Assembly: GCA_910576815.1 (NCBI GenBank)
Contig: CAJTKA010000012.1
Span: 1-64,000, forward strand
DNA from: an uncultured Lachnospiraceae bacterium
GTDB taxonomy: Bacteria; Bacillota; Clostridia; Lachnospirales; Lachnospiraceae
Reading direction: 5' to 3'
DNA: 64,000 nt
The notes beneath the pieces were generated by a model that worked only from the letters and a program-made list of their open reading frames with translations, was not told where the DNA came from and did not search any database. Position numbers and translations under genes: made by a program. Below, piece after piece: positions 1 through 7,698 of the stretch. The number at the start of each line of letters is the position of its first letter. Within the stretch, counting starts at the first letter, position 1.

Positions 1-4
1 TTAT

Positions 5-17
5 ACACTTAAAGTGT
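5..17. other. 13-nt palindrome at window edge
   Basis: The sequence ACACTTAAAGTGT is symmetric around a central A. It lies just 3' of the first minus-strand gene. It could be an operator for a neighbour outside the window or a chance palindrome. Nothing else is recognisable in bases 1-57. Confidence 0.25.
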
Positions 18-57
18 CTCATGCGGCATTTCTTTTAAAAAGTTGTAAAGTGGTGCA

Positions 58-849
58 TTACTTATAAAAATCGACGAAATAGGGCGCGATCATGGCATTA
101 TCCGTCAAGCCAAAATTAGCATAACCTAACTGTCCATAATTTGACAGCATATTTGCCGTCCCGTTTTGCAGCGTCATCTGTATAATCGATTGGACGAGCG
201 CATTTTGCAGCGTTTGTGCGTCCGTTTTCTCCCGATCAGCTGCCTTTTTCGTATCCATACCACCGCCGACTACCATATACCTTTTGACGTCGCCCTTTTC
301 GTTCAGCTGAAGGCAGTAGCTTTTCGATCTCTGATATAACGCTGCATCTTTGCCGTACGAAGCTGCCAGCGCATTATCCATTTTGTCATAATTGATCTTC
401 CATTCCTGCACTTTTTCTGCAATTTCCCGCGCATACCCTGAGTCAGTTTTCATCTTCTCCTGCAAGTTTTCCGGCATGATCACCGCCATTTTTCCCTGCC
501 CGACCTTTTTGAGTTCGCTTTGGATATAAGTTTCTTTTCCCGTCGCTTCTTTGGTTCTCGGTTTCCAGTGGTTCAAACAGTCCGCATCTGCATCCTCCTG
601 AAAATACCGCCATGCCGGAAAATCTTTTCGCTGCCAGATCTCATCGTCCACCTCACAATTTCCCGCTTTTATGCTCACATCGTTTGTCGGGAATGCCGCA
701 GAAAAGGCATTTGCTTCTGTCTTTTGGTTTGTCCCTCTGACTGCCGAAAAAACTTCGGGAAAGGACAGGCTGTTTTTCCGCCCCGTGACGGTATTGGTGC
801 CACTTTGTAAAACAATATTGCCCAATGCTTCTAACGGTTGTATCCCCAT
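58..849 (-). CDS. hypothetical protein, possibly DUF6033-like
   Basis: A 263-residue soluble protein with no signal peptide or membrane segment. The start at 849 is chosen because GGAGG lies 9 nt upstream; a longer reading frame would run back into the kinase gene and lacks a ribosome-binding site. The middle section (KMAVIMPENLQEKM, then a helical stretch) and the short strand YMVVGGG recall DUF6033-type Lachnospiraceae proteins, but this is an impression only. It lies 79 bp after the GHKL kinase gene on the same strand, so it may be the last gene of that operon. Function unknown. Confidence 0.55.
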   Translation of the reverse strand: MGIQPLEALGNIVLQSGTNTVTGRKNSLSFPEVFSAVRGTNQKTEANAFSAAFPTNDVSIKAGNCEVDDEIWQRKDFPAWRYFQEDADADCLNHWKPRTKEATGKETYIQSELKKVGQGKMAVIMPENLQEKMKTDSGYAREIAEKVQEWKINYDKMDNALAASYGKDAALYQRSKSYCLQLNEKGDVKRYMVVGGGMDTKKAADREKTDAQTLQNALVQSIIQMTLQNGTANMLSNYGQLGYANFGLTDNAMIAPYFVDFYK

Positions 850-928
850 AGTTTTATGTCCTCCATTGTGATTGTTTTCTATTCCAGTCCCTCTGTCATG
901 CGGGACCGTCTTTGCTCCTCCCTGCAAA

Positions 929-2371
929 TCAACGCTTGACCATGACCGACAGCGTGAACTTGTTACCTTCCACGATACAATCCACATCGCCGCCATATTT
1001 CACCGCGCATTTCCTGATGTTCTTCAACCCGATCCCATGCACCTCCTGATCTTCTTTGGTAGACAGCGGAAGTCCGCCGTCTCCACGTGGCAGTTCCCTG
1101 CCGTCAAAGCTGTTCTCGATCTCGATAAAAAACATATTTTTCGCATGAAATGAACGGAGCGTGATATAGACTCTCGCATCCGACTGTCTCTCCCGCATCC
1201 GCATACAGGCCTCGATTGCATTGTCCAGCCCGTTGCTTAAGATAATCCCGATATCATAAGACTGTATCGTGACGGCATTAGAGAGCATAAAACTTTCGGC
1301 ATCCAGCAAAATCCCTTCAATCTGCTTTGCCGCATAGCGGAATTTACTGCCCACCACAGCGTCGCTGACGGCATTTCCCGTATGCACCCGATTGTCAAGC
1401 AGCTCCACCGACTGCACCATATCCGCAAAATACTGCCGAATCTCCTCATTCTCCCCGCCTTCTTCTTTCCACAGCAGATTCTGCAAAACCGTCATGTGGT
1501 TCCTCATATCGTGCCTGACTGAACGGATCCCGTCATACAGATGTTCCATCTCCGCCATCGAATGCTGCATCTGGGTAATCTGATTTTCCAATATAATTTT
1601 TTCCGCCTGTTCTTCCTGTAGCGCCGTCATATCCTGATAAATGCGGAAGCTGCAAACGATTGCCCCCAGCAGCACCAATGCAAGCATGGGAATGATGAAA
1701 TACAGCGCCGGATAGCTGTCAAACAGCAATACCGGAACCCCATCCGCAACCGTGACTAAAAGCAGGCGTACAAGCGTCGAAACCAACACCCCCGCCCCGG
1801 CCGGCAGCAGATAAAAAATCACTTCCTTCCCCATTCTCCCTTTTTCCCTATCGTGACAGCTCTTTACAATCTTCTTTAACGCAGCAAACAGCAGCGCATA
1901 CTTTATGACTGACATGATTGCTAACGATAAGCAGCCCAGTGCATTTACCGCTATGAGAAAAGATTCCACGGAGACTGTGCTGTCGCCCATTCCATCTGCC
2001 AGCATGTCCATCAGACTTTTTCCAAAATACAGGAAACTGTAAGCAGCCAGAAATCCCAGCTCGCGCAGAGAAACAAACTGTATCACAAGAAAAAGTTTCA
2101 ACTGAATATTCCCCTGATACCAACACATACAGAACACAAATAAAACCATTGTTCCAAAAAGCAGACTTACCACCAGCGTTACACTGTCCGTATCATGAAA
2201 CAGATTCCCGCCAGCCATCTTGATCAGGAACCAAACCATGCAGGTGATCCACTGCGCATTCTTTATCTTATGCAATCGGGGTTCGGCAAATCTGCCGAAA
2301 AAGAACTGTATGCAGTAGCCTTCAAACAGGTTTTGTAAAATCTCCGTCAACCTCGCAAATTGATCAATCAT
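929..2371 (-). CDS. GHKL-family sensor histidine kinase (AgrC/NatK type)
   Basis: A 480-residue membrane histidine kinase. Residues 1-240 hold about six or seven hydrophobic segments forming the sensor. Residues 245-280 look like a coiled-coil linker. The phosphoacceptor region is SVRHDMRNH (about 284-292), followed by a GHKL ATPase domain with the N-box LSNGLDNAIEACMRM (about 380) and the glycine box HGIGLKNIRK. Kinases of this class usually sense peptides or cell-envelope signals. The start ATG overlaps the stop of the LytTR regulator gene by 8 bp, so the two are translated as a pair. No peptide precursor (AgrD type) or AgrB processing enzyme is visible nearby, so the signal is unknown. Confidence 0.88.
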   Translation of the reverse strand: MIDQFARLTEILQNLFEGYCIQFFFGRFAEPRLHKIKNAQWITCMVWFLIKMAGGNLFHDTDSVTLVVSLLFGTMVLFVFCMCWYQGNIQLKLFLVIQFVSLRELGFLAAYSFLYFGKSLMDMLADGMGDSTVSVESFLIAVNALGCLSLAIMSVIKYALLFAALKKIVKSCHDREKGRMGKEVIFYLLPAGAGVLVSTLVRLLLVTVADGVPVLLFDSYPALYFIIPMLALVLLGAIVCSFRIYQDMTALQEEQAEKIILENQITQMQHSMAEMEHLYDGIRSVRHDMRNHMTVLQNLLWKEEGGENEEIRQYFADMVQSVELLDNRVHTGNAVSDAVVGSKFRYAAKQIEGILLDAESFMLSNAVTIQSYDIGIILSNGLDNAIEACMRMRERQSDARVYITLRSFHAKNMFFIEIENSFDGRELPRGDGGLPLSTKEDQEVHGIGLKNIRKCAVKYGGDVDCIVEGNKFTLSVMVKR

Positions 2372-3089
2372 CCGCGCGCACCTCGTTTCTCAGATACCGC
2401 ATATAGGCTTTTACAAATTTCCCATACTTTTCTTTTGCCAGATAGACGCGCTCCCCGTTCTGCAAAGTAATGCCTTCGCTGTCGTACTCCGCCACATACG
2501 CCATATTTACCAAATATCCCCTGTGACAGCGATAAAAGCTCTCCCCCAGCTGCCCTTCCATTTCATTCATGGAACTGTATGCCTCTATGCTCTCTTCCAC
2601 GGTATGGATTTCAACTTTCTTCCCCCTGCTCTCGACATAAAGGATGCTGTCTGCATCAAGCGTATAGCTCCGATTCCTCGTCTTGATAAATACCGTCCGC
2701 CGCCGTTCTCTTTTCCTCTTTTCCAGCTCCTTTACGGCACGGCAAAGCACCTCTTTTAGCTTGTCCTCCGCAATCGGCTTTAGCAGATAATGGAAAGCCG
2801 CAACGTCAAAGGCTTCAAAGACATATTCCTTGATACCTGTAATAAAGATCAGTATGGCTTCTTCCTCTCCTTTTAAGGCGTCCCGCTCGCGCAGTTTCTT
2901 TGCCGTTTCAATGCCGTCCGCCCCCGCCATCTGGATATCCAGAAAAATCATATCAAACTGCTTCTCTGCGGCAAGTAAGCTCTCTCCCGTCTCGTACAGT
3001 TCCGGGCATACGCCCGGTATTTCTTTTTCTAACAATTCCTGTATTTGCTGCCGAACGGCTTTCTCGTCATCACATATGGCTATCTTCAA
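2364..3089 (-). CDS. LytTR-family response regulator
   Basis: A 241-residue response regulator with an N-terminal receiver domain (acidic pocket CDDE at residues 6-9, phosphoacceptor Asp51 in IFLDIQM, switch lysine in LLKPI) and a C-terminal LytTR DNA-binding domain with the typical CHRGYLVN segment. I place the start at a TTG (3089) 6 nt after AGGTG, which gives the family's usual MKIAICDDE start; a GTG three codons earlier overlaps the ribosome-binding site. It forms an operon with the downstream GHKL kinase (8-bp overlap). Its targets are not visible, though the hypothetical gene at 58-849 is a candidate. Confidence 0.88.
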   Translation of the reverse strand: MKIAICDDEKAVRQQIQELLEKEIPGVCPELYETGESLLAAEKQFDMIFLDIQMAGADGIETAKKLRERDALKGEEEAILIFITGIKEYVFEAFDVAAFHYLLKPIAEDKLKEVLCRAVKELEKRKRERRRTVFIKTRNRSYTLDADSILYVESRGKKVEIHTVEESIEAYSSMNEMEGQLGESFYRCHRGYLVNMAYVAEYDSEGITLQNGERVYLAKEKYGKFVKAYMRYLRNEVRADD

Positions 3090-3113
3090 TCTTATCACCT
3101 ACAATTCTTTCCT

Positions 3114-3143
3114 ATTATATCGCCCAAGATACGGCGTTGTCAG
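3114..3143 (-). promoter_or_regulatory. sigma-A promoter of the first GHKL/LytTR operon
   Basis: On the minus strand CTGACA (3138-3143) and TATAAT (3114-3119) are separated by 18 bp, about 25 bp before the regulator start. A 6-bp inverted repeat (TACGGC/GCCGTA) overlaps the -35 side and could be a weak terminator for the upstream dehydrogenase gene. Confidence 0.6.
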
Positions 3144-3184
3144 CCGTAAGGGAACGAAACACCTTCTGAAAGGGAATGAAATCT

Positions 3185-4090
3185 TTAGGATCCCACGATC
3201 GTCCCGCCGTTCGGATGCAGCACCTGCCCTGTCATATAACTGGCGTCATCGGATGCGAGAAACACATAGCACGGCGACACCTCGCACGGCTGACCTGCCC
3301 TGTCCATGGGAACATGAGAAGTTTTCTTGCCGAAGGTGGCAACTTCCTCGGCTGAATAAGAAGCGGGAATCAGCGGCGTCCAGATCGGTCCCGGCGCAAC
3401 CCCGTTGACCCGGATCCCTTTTTCCGCCAATGACAGGGACAGCGATCTGGTCAATGCCACGATCGCGCCTTTGGTCGCGCTGTAGTCGATCAAATCTTTG
3501 TTACCCTCATAGGCGGTCACCGAAGTGGTATTGATGATGCTTGCCCCTTTTTTCATATGGGGCAGCGCAGATTGGATCAGATAAAAGAAAGAAAATACAT
3601 TATTTCTGAATATAAATTCCAATTCCTCATGGGGGATATCCAGAATGCTTCTGTGGATGAACTGCATGGCGTGATTGTTCACCAAAATATCCAGTTTCCC
3701 AAAACGTTCTATTGTTTTATCCACACAATGGCTCGCAAAGCCCGGATTCTTTAGATCACCGCACAAAAGCAGGCATTCTCCGCCCAATTCCTTGATTCTC
3801 TCCACCGTCTCTCTGGCGTCAACTTCCTCGTCGTAATAGACAATTACGACCGATGCGCCTTCCTTGACAAAATCATAGGCAACGGCTCTGCCGATCCCGC
3901 TGTCTCCGCCCGTGATCAGCGCAACCTTGTTTTCCAGTTTTCTGCACTGCTTTCCGCATTCCGAAACAGGAAGCGGCTGCATGACATACTCAAAGCCCGG
4001 CTGTCTGTTTTGGTGCTGCGGTGGAAACGCATAGTCGCTCTTTTCTATCTTTGCCTTTTCTTCACACAAAAACTGATGAATCCGATCCAT
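3185..4090 (-). CDS. SDR-family oxidoreductase (YghA/GSP39-like)
   Basis: A 301-residue NAD(P)-dependent short-chain dehydrogenase of the extended N-terminus subgroup seen in E. coli YghA and Bacillus stress protein 39. The cofactor motif is TGGDSGIGRAV (about residue 60), followed by NNHAM in place of NNAG, the catalytic Ser in NTTSV (about 190), and Tyr203/Lys207 in YSATKGA. The C-terminal PNGGTIVG is typical. ATG at 4090 is preferred because GAGG lies about 8 nt upstream; another ATG two codons earlier is too close. It appears monocistronic. The substrate cannot be read from the sequence. Confidence 0.88.
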   Translation of the reverse strand: MDRIHQFLCEEKAKIEKSDYAFPPQHQNRQPGFEYVMQPLPVSECGKQCRKLENKVALITGGDSGIGRAVAYDFVKEGASVVIVYYDEEVDARETVERIKELGGECLLLCGDLKNPGFASHCVDKTIERFGKLDILVNNHAMQFIHRSILDIPHEELEFIFRNNVFSFFYLIQSALPHMKKGASIINTTSVTAYEGNKDLIDYSATKGAIVALTRSLSLSLAEKGIRVNGVAPGPIWTPLIPASYSAEEVATFGKKTSHVPMDRAGQPCEVSPCYVFLASDDASYMTGQVLHPNGGTIVGS

Positions 4091-4182
4091 ATACATATCC
4101 TCAAAAAAACGATTACAATATTATATGCAAGCGGAATCATTTCGCTATTATACTATCAATTTTCTCATGGAAAAAGCATTAT

Positions 4183-4650
4183 TTAATATCCTTTACCGAC
4201 ATCCACCCACCCCACAGAACCGGAGTATTTTTCCAATTCCGGAATCGTCAGCTCAATCGCACTGTTGGAGCTGCCGCAGGCGGGAAATACCGTCTCAAAG
4301 CGTTTCAAAGACTCGTCCAGATACACCTTCACGCCCTCATTCACCGCAAACGGGCAGACACCGCCCACGGCATGTCCCACCAGTGTCTCCGCCTCCTGCG
4401 GCGTCAGCATCTTTGCCTTCGTGTGAAACTGCTCTTTGTACTTGTGATTGTCAATTTTCACATCCCCTGCCGCCACGATCAGCAGAGCGTTTCCGTCCAC
4501 CATGAAGGACAGCGTCTTTGCTATCCTCGCAAGCTCGCAGGAAAGGGCCGCCGCCGCCAGTTCCACCGTGGCGCTGGAAACGTCAAACTCCTGAATCTTA
4601 TCTTCCATTCCAAATTGCTCAAAATAGGTTTTTACTCTTTCGATTGCCAT
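4183..4650 (-). CDS. YbaK/EbsC-family aminoacyl-tRNA deacylase
   Basis: A 155-residue YbaK/ProX-type editing-domain protein. Members hydrolyse mischarged aminoacyl-tRNAs such as Cys-tRNA(Pro) or Ala-tRNA(Pro). Visible marks are KTLSFMVDGNALLIVAAGD, a lysine in the KAKMLTPQEAETLVGH segment, and the GGVCPFAV motif that forms the substrate pocket. The start at 4650 follows GGAGG by about 8 nt; an in-frame ATG 15 bases upstream lies inside that ribosome-binding site region. It stands alone between the dehydrogenase and the MFS transporter. Confidence 0.88.
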   Translation of the reverse strand: MAIERVKTYFEQFGMEDKIQEFDVSSATVELAAAALSCELARIAKTLSFMVDGNALLIVAAGDVKIDNHKYKEQFHTKAKMLTPQEAETLVGHAVGGVCPFAVNEGVKVYLDESLKRFETVFPACGSSNSAIELTIPELEKYSGSVGWVDVGKGY

Positions 4651-4769
4651 AATGTTTTCCTCCATGTTATAGAATGCCCCAAAGTAAAACGCCGGCAGAA
4701 AATACCTGTTCCTGCCAACGCTCATTATAGCATATATTCTCCATAAATGAAAAAGTTTATAATATCATT

Positions 4770-6014
4770 CTATTTCATGGCGGATTCTTTTTCAAGAACC
4801 GCAAAAACTTTTTTGGAGTACAGAGAAACCGCCATAGCCAAAATCGCTGCGCCAATCATCACCCAATACGGTTTGTCGGCAAAAACATCAAACAACACGC
4901 CGTATACCGCCTGTCCCACAGGCTGGGAGCAGCCTGATACGGCAATGCACACAGCCATGATTTTTCCAAGAAGATGCGGCGGGGTTTGCTGCTGCACCGC
5001 CGTCAACAGGGAAACGCTGAACATGGTGGAAACGCACATCACGCCAAAGCTTACAGCAGTTATGATGATAAAGCCGATATTTTTCGGTACTGTTTCCAAA
5101 ACAGAAATTCCCATAAAAACAGCTGCCAGCGAGCATATGATCAAAAATACATAACCGTTCTTGAGACGGATTTTTCCCGCCACCGCGCCCGCAATCATTC
5201 CTCCCGCAAGTCCTCCCAGCCCCATTGCGCCCTGCGTTATGCCGAGGGCGGTATCAGACATTCCCAAAATCTGTACCACGATCACGGGAATCCCCACGAT
5301 CAGCATTGCTGACAGAATCAGATTGAACAACGCCAGGATACCAAGTACCGGAATAAAAATCGGCTTATCAACTTTGATAAATCGAAAGCTGTCCGACAGA
5401 TCGGAACCCACCGCGCCCAAAATGCTCTTGCCGTCGGCATTTTTTGTAAAAGGGATATGGATAAAAATTTCCATAACTGCCGAAAAAACAAAGCAGCCGA
5501 CGCTGATATACAGAATGGGCATGATGCCGAATGCACCGAACAGGACACCGCCGATGATCGGTCCCAGCAGACCCGCAAGGGTACTTACCATATTGATCAC
5601 CGCATTGCCCTGCATCAGAAATTGCCTTTCCGCAATCAGCGGTATGCTCGCCTGAACAGCGGGCTGATATATGCCCGAAATGCCGTACAGTATCATCAGC
5701 ACCGCGATCATCAAAGGAACAAGCGAAACGTTTCCCAGCGCAAAGCTGAATCCTAAAACGACCGCCGCTGTTGTAAAATCAAGCGCTACCATGATATTGC
5801 GCTTATTTTTTCTGTCGGCAATCACGCCACCGAAAAGGGAAAAAATCACCATAGGGATAAATGCGCAGGCTGTTACCGCGCCGAACAGGGACGAAGAGTC
5901 CGTCTCGCGAAGCAGGTAAAGCGGCAGGGCAAAGCGCAGGATAGCGTTGCCGAAAAGCGAGATGATCTGACCGATCACCACCATTGTAAAATCGCGTTTG
6001 AAAAGTTTGTTCAT
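4770..6014 (-). CDS. MFS transporter (drug-efflux type)
   Basis: A 414-residue major facilitator with about 12 hydrophobic segments and a motif-A-like loop GGVIADRKNKRN between segments 2 and 3. The layout matches the MFS group that includes macrolide and multidrug exporters of Firmicutes. The start has GGAGG 8 nt upstream. The promoter holds a TACC-NNN-GGTA palindrome (6060-6070) that also occurs upstream of the neighbouring TetR gene, so export is probably induced when a ligand displaces that repressor. The substrate is unknown. Confidence 0.87.
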   Translation of the reverse strand: MNKLFKRDFTMVVIGQIISLFGNAILRFALPLYLLRETDSSSLFGAVTACAFIPMVIFSLFGGVIADRKNKRNIMVALDFTTAAVVLGFSFALGNVSLVPLMIAVLMILYGISGIYQPAVQASIPLIAERQFLMQGNAVINMVSTLAGLLGPIIGGVLFGAFGIMPILYISVGCFVFSAVMEIFIHIPFTKNADGKSILGAVGSDLSDSFRFIKVDKPIFIPVLGILALFNLILSAMLIVGIPVIVVQILGMSDTALGITQGAMGLGGLAGGMIAGAVAGKIRLKNGYVFLIICSLAAVFMGISVLETVPKNIGFIIITAVSFGVMCVSTMFSVSLLTAVQQQTPPHLLGKIMAVCIAVSGCSQPVGQAVYGVLFDVFADKPYWVMIGAAILAMAVSLYSKKVFAVLEKESAMK

Positions 6015-6059
6015 ATTTGTACCTCCGATTTATTATTCTGCTTTTATTATTTTAATACC

Positions 6060-6070
6060 TACCGTCGGTA
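6060..6070. promoter_or_regulatory. TetR operator at the MFS promoter
   Basis: TACCGTCGGTA is a palindrome with arms TACCG/CGGTA. It sits 46 bp before the MFS start, between a possible -35 (TTTATC) and -10 (TAAAAT) with 17-bp spacing, where a bound repressor would block RNA polymerase. The same TACC-NNN-GGTA core occurs at 6816-6830. Confidence 0.7.
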
Positions 6071-6119
6071 TGATAAATGAGTAAATTTTTTCTGCCCAAA
6101 AAGGACAGAAAAAAAGGCT

Positions 6120-6773
6120 TTACTTATTTTTGCAGTACATTTCTGTAAGACTGCGTAATCTTTCAAAGAAACTATCGTCAATAATATCCAATCCGAAACC
6201 CCGCAGCATTTTGTCATACATCACGCATTTCCTGTATATCTTTTCGGGATCGTTGTCAAATATCATAGGGTCGAGCCAGACGTTCCCCACAAGCATGATA
6301 AGTTCCGCAAGTTCTTCGGGATATTCGGTCTGAATAGAGCCATCCTCGATCCCCTGTTTTATGATAGGCAGAATGAATTCGGGAGCGACGATTTCCACTG
6401 ACTCCATTAAAATACCGGAAACAAGAGCAGGACTTGATTTGATATTTGGGGCAGCGGTAAATGCGCTGTCCTGTGCGGGGACGTTTACCGAGTCCTGCAA
6501 AAGCTTTTTCAGCTTTTCCTTTCCCGTCAAATCGGGATCGTTCCTGATCTCAAATAGCTTTTTGTTGGATTCTTCCGTCATCTTGTTCATCACGGCGATA
6601 AATATTTCTTCTTTGGACTTGAAGTGGTGATAGATCGCGCCCTTGCTCAATCCGCCAAGGTTGTCGATGATATCCTGTATGGAAGTCCGCTCATAGCCCT
6701 TTTGTACAAACAGCCGCGTCGCTGTCTCAAGAATCAGGTTTACGGTTTCTTCGGGATATTTATTGCGCGCCAA
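6120..6773 (-). CDS. TetR/AcrR-family repressor, probable regulator of the MFS gene
   Basis: A 217-residue TetR protein. The N-terminal helix-turn-helix spans about residues 8-55, with the family sequence GYERTSIQDII, then LGGLSKGAIYHHFKSKEE. The C-terminal 150 residues form the ligand-binding and dimerisation part. The start is TTG at 6773 with GGAGGG 7 nt upstream. The gene is upstream of and parallel to the MFS gene, with its own consensus promoter and its own copy of the operator. This indicates autoregulation plus control of the exporter. Confidence 0.9.
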   Translation of the reverse strand: MARNKYPEETVNLILETATRLFVQKGYERTSIQDIIDNLGGLSKGAIYHHFKSKEEIFIAVMNKMTEESNKKLFEIRNDPDLTGKEKLKKLLQDSVNVPAQDSAFTAAPNIKSSPALVSGILMESVEIVAPEFILPIIKQGIEDGSIQTEYPEELAELIMLVGNVWLDPMIFDNDPEKIYRKCVMYDKMLRGFGLDIIDDSFFERLRSLTEMYCKNK

Positions 6774-6815
6774 GGTTATCCCTCCTAAGTTAATTGCAAA
6801 GCGATTTGCTTTTTA

Positions 6816-6864
6816 CATACCAACGGTATGTTTGTATCATACAATGGATTTCCAGATTCGTCAA
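6816..6864 (-). promoter_or_regulatory. promoter and operator of the TetR gene
   Basis: On the minus strand TTGACG (6859-6864) and TATGAT (6836-6841) are 17 bp apart, a good sigma-A promoter. Immediately downstream, near the transcription start, is CATACC-AAC-GGTATG (6816-6830), a perfect palindrome with 6-bp arms that shares its core with the MFS operator at 6060-6070. Confidence 0.75.
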
Positions 6865-6908
6865 GTCCTTTTATTTTGTCTCTCAGTCAAGTTTTAATTG
6901 ATTCCCTA

Positions 6909-7631
6909 TCATTTCCCGAAATACTCCTCAAGGCATATCTGACGGTCAAAGATCTCCTTCGCCGCCTCCTCTCCCACATACCGATAATGCCACGGCTCAT
7001 ATGCCGTTCCCGTGATGTCCTCTTTCCCTTGTGGATAACGCAAGATAAAACCATGCTTGTACGCATTTTCGGCAAGCCACTCGTATACCTCCTCATTGTC
7101 GGAATGTCCCTTGTCGGCATTGATATCGACCGCCAGCCCAAGCTGATGCTCGCTTGTCCCGGGTAATGCCACCCACTCTTTTGCCAGCCTCTCCGCTCTT
7201 GCCCGGAAATACCCTTCCTTTCTGTAAGCAAATACTTTATCATCAAATATATCTTGCTGCTCTTTTGCCGTACGGTAGCCTTCCCGCACAAAAGGATAGA
7301 TGCCTTCCTCCCGCATGTTGTCAAACATTTCCTGCAAGTCGGGATAGATCCTGCTGTCCACCTTCTCTCCGTTTTCCAACTCGGTAAGCGTCACCTCATA
7401 ATCCTCCGGTATCTCATTCCAACGGTTGACAACGATCAAATTCCATTCTTCTGAGACGGGGATTTGATGGAAAACCGCGTCCGCACCTGTTTGCTCCATG
7501 AAATAAGCGAAAATGGAACCGCTGTTTTGGATCACGCCAAACGCAAACCACATCAAGATCAAGGTTATAATCACTTTAATAAATTTTCTTTTCTTCTTCG
7601 GGCTTCTCCCTTTTTCCATTGTATGATCCAC
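6909..7631 (-). CDS. D-alanyl-D-alanine carboxypeptidase, VanY/M15B family
   Basis: A 240-residue membrane-anchored peptidase. A lysine/arginine-rich start is followed by one transmembrane segment (about residues 17-36), placing the catalytic domain outside. Zinc ligands are His162 and Asp169 in SEHQLGLAVDI and His215 in YEPWHYRYV, with catalytic Glu212; all are present. The enzyme would trim the terminal D-Ala from cell-wall peptides. A GTG start at 7631 and an ATG four codons later are both possible; neither has an ideally spaced ribosome-binding site. No VanR/VanS or ligase genes are adjacent, so this is probably housekeeping rather than glycopeptide resistance. Confidence 0.88.
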   Translation of the reverse strand: MDHTMEKGRSPKKKRKFIKVIITLILMWFAFGVIQNSGSIFAYFMEQTGADAVFHQIPVSEEWNLIVVNRWNEIPEDYEVTLTELENGEKVDSRIYPDLQEMFDNMREEGIYPFVREGYRTAKEQQDIFDDKVFAYRKEGYFRARAERLAKEWVALPGTSEHQLGLAVDINADKGHSDNEEVYEWLAENAYKHGFILRYPQGKEDITGTAYEPWHYRYVGEEAAKEIFDRQICLEEYFGK

Positions 7632-7698
7632 GCCTCATGCTTTCCGGAAAATAGTAACTATTATATATAACGGATCACATGGGCAAATGGATGCAATA

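Noticed and set aside
850..996. N-terminal extension of the first hypothetical gene
   Set aside because: It overlaps the kinase 3' end and lacks a ribosome-binding site; the start at 849 has GGAGG.
929..3089. Agr-type quorum-sensing locus
   Set aside because: The kinase and regulator are of the Agr class, but no AgrB or AgrD gene is found beside any of the three LytTR systems.
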